From assembly GCF_003957295.1 (NCBI RefSeq), contig NZ_RQPJ01000014.1:314169-378168 (forward strand): 64,000 nt of DNA, read 5' to 3'. This document shows, one piece after another, positions 57,215 through 64,000 of this stretch (the first letter of the stretch is position 1; every line of letters starts with the position of its first letter). The notes below the pieces were generated by a model that saw only the letters and a list, made by a program, of their open reading frames with translations, was not told where the DNA came from and did not search any database. The DNA comes from Arenibacter aquaticus. Lineage in GTDB: Bacteria > Bacteroidota > Bacteroidia > Flavobacteriales > Flavobacteriaceae. The position numbers and the translations under genes were made by a program.

Positions 57215-60200
57215 TTAGAAGGATGCATTTAGCCCTAACATAAATACTCTTGGCTTAGGATATTGGTCAAAATTAACCTCTCCTTGACCAAAGGTTGTGT
57301 CACTGGTTTGCACCTCCGGATCATAACCTTGGTATTTGGTGCTTACAAAGAAATTCTGTGTAGAAGCGTACACTTTAAGCCTAGATAGACTTAATTTATC
57401 TACCATATCCGCTGAGAAGTTGTAACCCAATAAGAGGTTTCTCCCCCTAATAAAAGACCCGTCCTGAATCATATGGGATGTATCCAAGTTATCATATCCT
57501 GCCGATACCGGTCTCCACTGTGCAATTGGCGTGTCTTGGTTTTCTGGTGTCCACCCATCCAGGACAGTGGCCAAACTATTTGCAATTCCTTGACGGTTTT
57601 CTTGTGGGCGGGTTGTGATATACATAATATCATTACCATATTGGAACTGCAGATCTATCAACAATTCAAAATTCTTATAATGAAATGTATTGGTCAAACT
57701 ACCATATCCATCGGGTATTCCCTTCCCTATAATCGTTCGGTCTGCTTGATTGATAACTCCGTCATTGTTTCTATCTTCAATTTTCACGTCACCGGGCAAC
57801 CTAAAATATTTAGCAGCCTCGGCCTCCTCATCCGTACCCCAGGTACCTAGGTGAACCAATCCAAAGAAGGAACCTACCGGCTCCCCTTCCCGTATTATAG
57901 TACGACTGGAAAAGATATCACTACCTCCAGAAAGGGCCACTACCTTATTCTTGTTCATAGCAATATTAAAATCGGTTTCCCATGAAAAATCGGTATTAAT
58001 GATATTCTTGGTATTCAAGGCAAATTCTACCCCTTTATTTTCCATGCTACCAATATTTCTAAAGACAGAAGCATAGCCACTACTGGTGGGCACCGGTGAA
58101 TTTAAAAGCATATCGGATGTCAATTTTCGGTAAACATCGGCTTCCATAGAAATTCTTCCATTAAAAAGCGCCAATTCTACACCCGCATCAACTTGCTCTG
58201 TTTTTTCCCATTGTAAGTTAGGGTTCGCCAATCTATCAATACCTATACCATTTACTATGGCATCATTTACCACATAGGCATAGTTTCCTAGACCAGAAAG
58301 AGCTCCATATGCCGGGATTTCGGAGTTTCCGGTTACACCGTAACTTGTACGCAACTTAAGATTGGAAATAACTGGAGAATCAACGAGAAAATTTTCCTCT
58401 GACACTTTCCAGGCCAAGGCCGCAGAAGGGAAGAAAGCATATTTATTGGTTTTTCCAAACTTTGAGGATCCGTCTACACGGCCTGTAACAGTAAATAGAT
58501 ATTTATTATCCAAGCCATAATTTATTCGTCCAAAATAAGAGTTTAAACCATAGGCAAAAGCACTGGAACTTGGCGTTCTTACAACAGAACCCGCCCCTAA
58601 ATTATCAAAACTAAAGAAATCGTCAGAGAAGTTTTCCGAACCCGCGCTAAAATTGGAGCTATTTACATGTTGCCAAGAAATACCCAACAACCCTGTGAAC
58701 GAATGAATCTCAGCAATATCCTTCTGGTAGGTCAGGTAATTTTCAAATTGCCAGGACATGTACTCATTTAACGACCTTGTGGCATAACCGTTGGTGGTGG
58801 TTCCTATAAAACTCAACTCCCTACCTGCATATTCATTTGTTTTTTGATCTATGCTATTTATCCCCAACGACGTTCTTAAATCCAACCCTTTCATCAAAGT
58901 AACATTGGCAAATATGTTTCCAAGTACAGTATTTGTTTTTAAATACCTTTTGTACTCCTCCCCAACTCTTACCGGATTAGGCCCTCCTTCCATACCAGGG
59001 TAATCTGCATTGCTCGCCCATGTTCCATCTGGATATTTTACGGGAATTATAGGAATGTTCTCAATCATATTTCTTCCTACCCAAGAGCCATGGATTACCC
59101 TTTCATTTTGATTGTTATAGCTTAGGCTTCCACCAACTTTTAACCAATCCGTGATATTGGAATCAAAAACGAATCGTCCAGAGTATCGTTTTAACCAAGA
59201 ATCTTTCATAATACCCTCTTCATTCATATAGCCCAGAAAGGCACCATAGCTACCTTTCTCGTTTCCTCCCGTAAAAGACAACTGGTGATTTTGGGTAAAA
59301 GCAGGTCTGGTAACTTCATCTTGCCAGTCCGTATCATAAATGGGATCACCATTACTATCGAACAATCTTGGGTCGTTTCTTTTTAAAAAAGGGTCTGTAT
59401 ACTTACCATTGGCAAACCCAACGGCGTCAAATTTTTCTGCATTTTGGTAGGCCACCTCTTCAATCATCAGAAATTCCTCCGAATTAAGTACATCCACTTT
59501 TTTGGCAAGTGTCCCCAAACTGTAGTAGCTATCATAAGAGATTGTCCCTCCCGACTTACTACCTCTCTTGGTTGTGACCAATATAACCCCATTGGCCCCT
59601 CTAGATCCATAAATGGCAGTTGCCGAAGCATCTTTTAACACTTCTACCGAAGCAATATCATTTGGATTGATATAGTCTATTGGAGTACTATTATTTGCAA
59701 GGCCAGTAGATACCAGGATAACCCCATCTACAACATATAAGGGATCATTGGCCAAACTTACCGAAGAATTCCCACGGATCCTTATATTTGACTTTCCGCC
59801 CGGTCTCCCTGAATTGATAGAGACACTAACACCTGGCATCTTTCCAGATAAGGACTGGGTAAGTGAAGCTGCCGGACGCTCTTGAAGCTCATCCGATGAA
59901 ACCGAACCAACTGCCCCGGTTAAATCACTTTTCTTTTGGGTTCCATACCCAATTAAGACCACCTCGTCCAATCCTGCGGCACTTTCTTCCAACATAACAG
60001 AAATAGTGGTTTGCCCATTTATGGGAATTTCCTTGGTGGCATATCCAATGTAAGACACAACAAGTATTGCATTTTCATTGGCCACTCCAATAGTAAAGTT
60101 ACCATCAAAATCGGCCGTAACACCATTGGTTGTACCTTTTTCAACTATATTGGCCCCAGGCAAGGGAACACCATCAGCATCCGTGATGGCCCCATTTATA

Positions 60201-60367
60201 GTTATTTGTTGCCCAATGTCAATTGAAATTGTTTCTATAGGTACCAAAATCGCATTTAGCTCTGTTTTGGCATTCGCAAGAAACATGACCATGGAGCACA
60301 CAAATGTGGTCCATAGTGCCTTTTGCGCGGGTTTAGAACCACGCATTGGTTCATTTTTTCCTTTCAT
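57215..60367 (-). CDS. susC: SusC-type TonB-dependent receptor without STN domain (second pair)
   Basis: A 1050-residue outer-membrane receptor. It begins with a signal-like hydrophobic stretch (TTFVCSMVMFLANA), then directly a CarboxypepD_reg-like domain (TDADGVPLPGANIVEKGTTN), plug (GLDEVVLIGYGTQKKSDLTG), and a barrel ending in Phe (FMLGLNASF). Its N-terminal regulatory-like domain is very close to that of the other SusC, although the barrels differ. It has no STN domain and no adjacent sigma/FecR pair, so it should be regulated in another way. Confidence 0.95.
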   Translation of the reverse strand: MKGKNEPMRGSKPAQKALWTTFVCSMVMFLANAKTELNAILVPIETISIDIGQQITINGAITDADGVPLPGANIVEKGTTNGVTADFDGNFTIGVANENAILVVSYIGYATKEIPINGQTTISVMLEESAAGLDEVVLIGYGTQKKSDLTGAVGSVSSDELQERPAASLTQSLSGKMPGVSVSINSGRPGGKSNIRIRGNSSVSLANDPLYVVDGVILVSTGLANNSTPIDYINPNDIASVEVLKDASATAIYGSRGANGVILVTTKRGSKSGGTISYDSYYSLGTLAKKVDVLNSEEFLMIEEVAYQNAEKFDAVGFANGKYTDPFLKRNDPRLFDSNGDPIYDTDWQDEVTRPAFTQNHQLSFTGGNEKGSYGAFLGYMNEEGIMKDSWLKRYSGRFVFDSNITDWLKVGGSLSYNNQNERVIHGSWVGRNMIENIPIIPVKYPDGTWASNADYPGMEGGPNPVRVGEEYKRYLKTNTVLGNIFANVTLMKGLDLRTSLGINSIDQKTNEYAGRELSFIGTTTNGYATRSLNEYMSWQFENYLTYQKDIAEIHSFTGLLGISWQHVNSSNFSAGSENFSDDFFSFDNLGAGSVVRTPSSSAFAYGLNSYFGRINYGLDNKYLFTVTGRVDGSSKFGKTNKYAFFPSAALAWKVSEENFLVDSPVISNLKLRTSYGVTGNSEIPAYGALSGLGNYAYVVNDAIVNGIGIDRLANPNLQWEKTEQVDAGVELALFNGRISMEADVYRKLTSDMLLNSPVPTSSGYASVFRNIGSMENKGVEFALNTKNIINTDFSWETDFNIAMNKNKVVALSGGSDIFSSRTIIREGEPVGSFFGLVHLGTWGTDEEAEAAKYFRLPGDVKIEDRNNDGVINQADRTIIGKGIPDGYGSLTNTFHYKNFELLIDLQFQYGNDIMYITTRPQENRQGIANSLATVLDGWTPENQDTPIAQWRPVSAGYDNLDTSHMIQDGSFIRGRNLLLGYNFSADMVDKLSLSRLKVYASTQNFFVSTKYQGYDPEVQTSDTTFGQGEVNFDQYPKPRVFMLGLNASF

Positions 60368-61259
60368 TTTAAGGTTTTTAAGTTATTCAAGAAATCTTGT
60401 TGGTTATTAAACTTTCCTAGACCATAGGCTGCCGCTTAAAAAGCAACGGACGCTTTAATTCTTCCATTGTAATTATCTACACCAACCCGGTCATCGTATG
60501 AGTGTAACCAAATATACCTTGAGAGCCCAGTCTACATCTTGCTCATATCGCCCAATCATTTGCTCATAACTTGCTTTTTGGAATGAAAGATCTTAACCCC
60601 TTGATTTTAAATAATTTAAATCCAAGCCATTATCATTAGACATGCAGAAAAATTAAAGACCCTTTAATATTTTATTGGAAAATTTTGTAGAAATAGCACA
60701 TTTAAAAGTTGTACCAACATGAACCAGGCTTTCATTTAATGGCTGAAGCCTTTTCTTGGGACATAGCCCTTATTTTTTATAACACCAAGAGTAATGCCAA
60801 TCCATTAAAAAGCAACCAAGCCATTATGTTTCCGGAAAACTTGAAGTAAAAAACACTTGAGTACCCTGAATGCAGCTGGCTGAAGGGAATGCTATTATAG
60901 ACATGAAAAACTTTAATTAGTCTACACTTTTAAAACTGGATACAAACAACATTCACAGTGCTTAGTAAGCTTTTGCCCCTCCAATGGAAGACAAGTATTA
61001 CAGCCCTTACTAGAGAGCTTAGATCAAATGGAAGACATGTATATAACAAGAAGTATAGGCGAGATAATAGGGGTCAATAGCATAAGCCCTCTAAACCGTT
61101 GAAATACAGTTACAAAGGGCTTATAATATTTTAAAATTGAAGAAGCTGAATGTCTAATTTATATTTTCTCCGATGTAGTGCCAATTCCCTTCTCCATAAT
61201 ATTATAAAAAAGAGGACCTACTACCGAAAAACACAGGCTATCCCATAAAAAACAAACAG
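60368..61259. other. 890-base spacer with possible transposase remnant
   Basis: No intact gene. A TATATTTG box on the minus strand (60509-60516) may drive the second susC (leader about 140 bases). Around 60980-61070 on the plus strand a short frame reads ITALTRELRSNGRHVYN, resembling the helix-turn-helix of IS30-type transposases (TISRELKRN), but it stops soon after. ATAAGCCCT/AGGGCTTAT (61082-61090 and 61116-61124) is a loose inverted repeat. Other parts show nothing supportable. Confidence 0.4.
60509..60516 (-). promoter_or_regulatory. candidate -7 box for the second susC/susD pair
   Basis: On the minus strand this reads TATATTTG, an exact TAnnTTTG match, 141 bases before the susC start. 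A -33 TTG at the expected distance is not clear. Confidence 0.38.
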
Positions 61260-62858
61260 TTAATCTACGGTCACTTTGCTCCCCCACCAATCTTCATTGG
61301 GTTGAAAATCTTCCGATAAAAATTTTAAACGTTGTGCCTCCAGCGCTGGCCATTTATCATTAACGATAGTATTATGTCGCTTTTCAGCCAATTCTGCATC
61401 ATATTCAGGATCCTTTTCAGGTAGTTTGGCACCAACCTCATTCAGCCAGCCCATTAATTTTTCACTCATATCTTTGGCTACCCCAGGATTTTTATCGATC
61501 ACATTAAATTGCTCTCCTCCGTCCAGGGCCAAATTATAGAGTTCTTCGCTACCGTCTTCCCAATAGTGTATAAGTTTCCAATTACCTTCACGAATAATAG
61601 AGGAAGGATTCCCCCCTTGGTTCCCATAATGTGGGTAATGCCAATACAAAGGTCTATTCCCATTATGTTGTTCCCCTTCCAAAATTGGTTTTAGGCTAAT
61701 TCCGTCCTTGTGTTGTTGGGGCAACAGTTCGGCTCCCACCAAATCCAAGAGCGTGGGGTAAAAATCGGCTCCAGTTACCGGGATATCGCTTTGGGATCCC
61801 CCATTTTTTAACCAAGGTACCTTTATAAAATAAGGTTCCCTTATACCTCCTTCCCACTGATATCCCTTTCCTCCTCTCAGGGGAAGGTTGCTAGTGGAAA
61901 AAGAGTCTCCCGACGCCACTCCACCGTTATCAGAGGTAAAGACCACTATTGTATTTTCGTCCAAGCCAGATTCCTTCAAGGCATTGAGCACCACTCCTAC
62001 TGCCTCATCCATACTTTCTACCAATCCGGCATATATCGGGTTATCCTGCACCTGTCTTATGGGCAGGACACGTTCCATTTTATATCCTTTTTCAGCCAAA
62101 CCCTGAGCCTGGGCTTTATCCCTATATTTGTTCCACTTTTCCTCAGTAGTTTGAATAGGTCCGTGTACAGCATAAAACGAAAGAAAGGCAAAAAATGTAG
62201 AATCTTTATGTTTTCTAATGAAACTGGCCGTTTCCTTCCCCAAGCGCATGCTAAGATTTTCCCCTTTCTCCTTGTTGGACAATTTTGGGTTCTTCCAAGG
62301 TGAGAAATAGCCTCCAATGGGACTTCCCTTATCCCAACCTCCTTTATTAAGCTGAAAACCATGATCTTCCGGATAGGAACCCTCATCCCCTAAATGCCAT
62401 TTTCCGGCAAAAAAGGTTTTATAACCTTCGTTCTTAAAAGCTTCCGCAAGTGTCACATCATTGGCAGGCAGGCTATGTACATATTCGGCAGGCAGCAATT
62501 TATCGTGCCTGTTGTGGGAGCGCCATGCTTCTCCAGAAGCTGCTCCTATCCAATCCGTAATACCATGCCTTGCCGTAAATTTTCCAGTCATGATACTGGC
62601 CCTAGAGGGACTGCATACACGACTGGCCGCGTATCCCTGGGTGAACACCATACCCTCCTTGGCCAATTTATCTATATTTGGTGTCTCATAATAATTACTG
62701 CCTGTAACACCAAGGTCTACCAGACCAAGATCATCAACCAATATAAATACAACATTGGGTCTGGGATTTGAACTTTCAGGCTGTTGTTGGCAGCCCGTAA
62801 CTAGCATACCAATTAATGCACAGCGTACACAATTGGCTATTAATTTAGGTAAAATCAT
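61260..62858 (-). CDS. S1-family sulfatase lipoprotein (CSPSR type)
   Basis: A 532-residue sulfatase with lipobox MLVTGC (acylated Cys23). Cys82-Ser-Pro-Ser-Arg86 is the formylglycine site, the classic pentapeptide. Asp42/Asp43 in ILVDDLGLVDLGVTGS and FTSDNGGVASGD supply metal ligands; AGKWHLGDEGSYPEDHGF is the conserved Lys/His block. The C-terminus (LYWHYPHYGNQGGNPSSIIREG) is typical of the arylsulfatase-A-like group often found with DUF1080 proteins. It follows such a gene 21 bases upstream, so the two are co-transcribed. Confidence 0.94.
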   Translation of the reverse strand: MILPKLIANCVRCALIGMLVTGCQQQPESSNPRPNVVFILVDDLGLVDLGVTGSNYYETPNIDKLAKEGMVFTQGYAASRVCSPSRASIMTGKFTARHGITDWIGAASGEAWRSHNRHDKLLPAEYVHSLPANDVTLAEAFKNEGYKTFFAGKWHLGDEGSYPEDHGFQLNKGGWDKGSPIGGYFSPWKNPKLSNKEKGENLSMRLGKETASFIRKHKDSTFFAFLSFYAVHGPIQTTEEKWNKYRDKAQAQGLAEKGYKMERVLPIRQVQDNPIYAGLVESMDEAVGVVLNALKESGLDENTIVVFTSDNGGVASGDSFSTSNLPLRGGKGYQWEGGIREPYFIKVPWLKNGGSQSDIPVTGADFYPTLLDLVGAELLPQQHKDGISLKPILEGEQHNGNRPLYWHYPHYGNQGGNPSSIIREGNWKLIHYWEDGSEELYNLALDGGEQFNVIDKNPGVAKDMSEKLMGWLNEVGAKLPEKDPEYDAELAEKRHNTIVNDKWPALEAQRLKFLSEDFQPNEDWWGSKVTVD

Positions 62859-62879
62859 TCTTTAAAAGTATTTGTTGGC

Positions 62880-63539
62880 TTATGGCAAAGGTTTTACCAT
62901 GATATCCTTGTAATAAACAATACTTTTCGGATCATGGCCTTGCAGGGCAAAGGTTCCTCCCTTTAACACCCTATGCTGACGTTCCCCTGGATCACGCTTA
63001 GGATTTTCAGGTTCGGTATAATCCACAACCACAATATCATTTATTTTTATAATTATTCTTTTACCTTCTACTTTTATATACTCCGTATACCATTCATCAT
63101 CGCCAACATAGGTTTCAATTACATTTACTATATCATATAGACTACCGGTACGTTTCCAATCCCCTTGGGAATTGTTTACCTGTACCTCATAACCATATAC
63201 AGGCCAACTGGCTTCTTGATAACGGGTATGTATATAAATACCTGAATTGGAGCCTGGTTTGGTCATAACGGTAGCTTTGAATTCGAAGTTGTCAAAATTA
63301 TGGTTTTCCACATCACCCACATAAAACAAATGCGCCTTAGGTCCTGCTACCTTAATAGCTCCATTTTCTACCGAAAAGGTATGGGCATTCTCCCCTACTT
63401 TCCATCCGTCCAAATTTTTACCGTTGAAGAGGGAAATCCAACCTCCATCTTCCTTGCTATCCCCCACTTGAGCGGTGGATATATTTAAAATACCAAGACC
63501 TAGAATTAAACACATTAGGTAAGCGAAATTATTTTTCAT
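62880..63539 (-). CDS. DUF1080 (3-keto-disaccharide hydrolase-type) exported protein
   Basis: A 219-residue protein with a signal peptide (MKNNFAYLMCLILGLGILNI, then STAQ). The mature part is a concanavalin-like jelly roll of the DUF1080 family: WISLFNGKNLDGWKV, NFEFKATVMTKPGSNSGIYI, YGYEVQVNNSQGD and GGTFALQGHDPKSIVYYKDI. Some members hydrolyse 3-keto-glycosides or bind carbohydrate. The association with a sulfatase gene directly downstream suggests a role with a sulfated glycan. The catalytic activity of this member is not shown. Confidence 0.88.
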   Translation of the reverse strand: MKNNFAYLMCLILGLGILNISTAQVGDSKEDGGWISLFNGKNLDGWKVGENAHTFSVENGAIKVAGPKAHLFYVGDVENHNFDNFEFKATVMTKPGSNSGIYIHTRYQEASWPVYGYEVQVNNSQGDWKRTGSLYDIVNVIETYVGDDEWYTEYIKVEGKRIIIKINDIVVVDYTEPENPKRDPGERQHRVLKGGTFALQGHDPKSIVYYKDIMVKPLP

Positions 63540-63931
63540 TTTTTACAGTTTAGTTTGAAGATACAATATATCAAAAAATGAGTTAAGCCATACATTAGCA
63601 TTGTCCTAATTTTAATATTGAGCATGTAATATTGAGAATTCTTTAAAAGAGGAAAGTACCAGTACCTTAAAAAGACAGTCTAATGATATAGAAATGAATA
63701 AAGGTGCCAATAGTTTAATGTAGCGATGAAACAATGCAAGATTGAAGCGCTTGGTAAATTGGTTAATTTGTTGATTAGCCTATTTAAAATAAAGCATGAG
63801 ACAATGCTTAAATTTATCAATTGGGCAATGGCACTATGTTGCACAGGACTGCTGCACAAAGCAACCAGACTTTGGAGTTTGACTTTGGACAATCCATCAC
63901 GCCAAGGGCGTGCCTATTTTGGATATGGTAT
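63540..63931. other. spacer between the DUF1080 gene and the rRNA operon terminator
   Basis: About 390 A+T-rich bases. A short hairpin CACGCC-AAG-GGCGTG (63898-63912) and no supportable gene are seen. Confidence 0.5.
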
Positions 63932-63968
63932 AAAAAAAAAGTCCCCTCATCTGATGATGAGGGGACTT
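63932..63968 (-). terminator. rRNA operon terminator
   Basis: A 13-bp perfect stem (63939-63951 with 63956-63968) with loop TGAT is followed on the minus strand by a run of nine T. It lies 9 bases after the 5S rRNA end. Confidence 0.92.
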
Positions 63969-63977
63969 CAAAAAAAA

Positions 63978-64000
63978 GGCGGCGGCCTACTCTCCCACTT
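63978..64000 (-). rRNA. rrf: 5S rRNA, 3' end only
   Basis: On the minus strand the last bases read AAGTGGGAGAGTAGG and end in CCGCCGCC, the conserved 3' end of Bacteroidota 5S rRNA. The remaining 5S and the 23S and 16S genes lie beyond the window. The terminator right after it supports the call. Confidence 0.85.

Noticed and set aside
63680..63892. 70-residue minus-strand frame before the rRNA terminator
   Set aside because: No family resemblance, low-complexity spacer sequence and no start context. It is probably chance.
1..64000. CRISPR arrays, prophage or complete insertion sequences
   Set aside because: No regular direct repeats with spacers, no phage gene cluster and no intact transposase were seen on either strand.

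Overview
The window looks like chromosome from a marine member of the Flavobacteriaceae (phylum Bacteroidota). The evidence is gliding and type IX secretion genes (gldJ, porV), SusC/SusD pairs, many S1 sulfatases, NhaD, a PafA phosphatase, promoter boxes of the TAnnTTTG type, and A+T-rich spacers without clear Shine-Dalgarno sites. It was read by eye from the sequence and translations. Family names rest on motifs and domain order, not on database searches.

Layout. 0-16.5 kb is core and household genes: an edge-truncated UbiA-like membrane protein, gcvP, a ketoacyl-ACP synthase III / methyltransferase / glycosyltransferase trio, the phosphatase PafA, an MlaE/MlaF-type ABC pair, a DUF389 membrane protein, mannose-1-phosphate guanylyltransferase, a SprT-like metalloprotein, an AI-2E-type permease, a HAD phosphatase, an SDR and an M28 peptidase lipoprotein. 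16.7-24.7 kb holds pdhC-pdhA, cdd, porV, and divergently gldJ-murF. porU, which sits between gldJ and porV in Flavobacterium johnsoniae, is absent here. 24.7-27.5 kb holds two tRNA-Val genes (GAC and TAC), each with a recognisable promoter, flanking a lactonase lipoprotein and a sparse A+T-rich stretch with one possible 54-residue membrane protein. 27.5-33.5 kb is a minus-strand run of glutamate/leucine-type dehydrogenase, nhaD, exbB, exbD, tonB and folC. 33.7-41.2 kb carries an acyl-CoA dehydrogenase and gltB-gltD (glutamate synthase), closed by a strong terminator.

41.4-63.5 kb is an accessory polysaccharide-utilisation region, almost entirely on the minus strand. It has five intact S1 sulfatases (active-site pentapeptides CTPTR, CVASR, CSPTR, CAPTR, CSPSR), one decayed sulfatase, two SusC/SusD pairs, a FecR anti-sigma factor with a divergent ECF sigma factor, and a DUF1080 protein. 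It contains no recognisable glycoside hydrolase or lyase. This suggests uptake and desulfation of a heavily sulfated glycan, such as an algal polysaccharide, with backbone cleavage encoded elsewhere. The substrate cannot be deduced from this window. The region ends against an rRNA operon: the last bases are the 3' end of a 5S rRNA on the minus strand, followed by its terminator.

How the parts may cooperate. ExbB/ExbD/TonB could energise the SusC receptors. GldJ and PorV belong to the gliding/type IX secretion machinery. NhaD and sulfatases fit a marine lifestyle. Glutamate synthase and the glutamate/leucine-type dehydrogenase serve nitrogen assimilation or amino-acid turnover. The most unusual items are the missing porU, the decayed sulfatase with a perfect 21-bp inverted repeat in it, the divergent sigma/FecR layout, and the sulfatase-only utilisation cluster.
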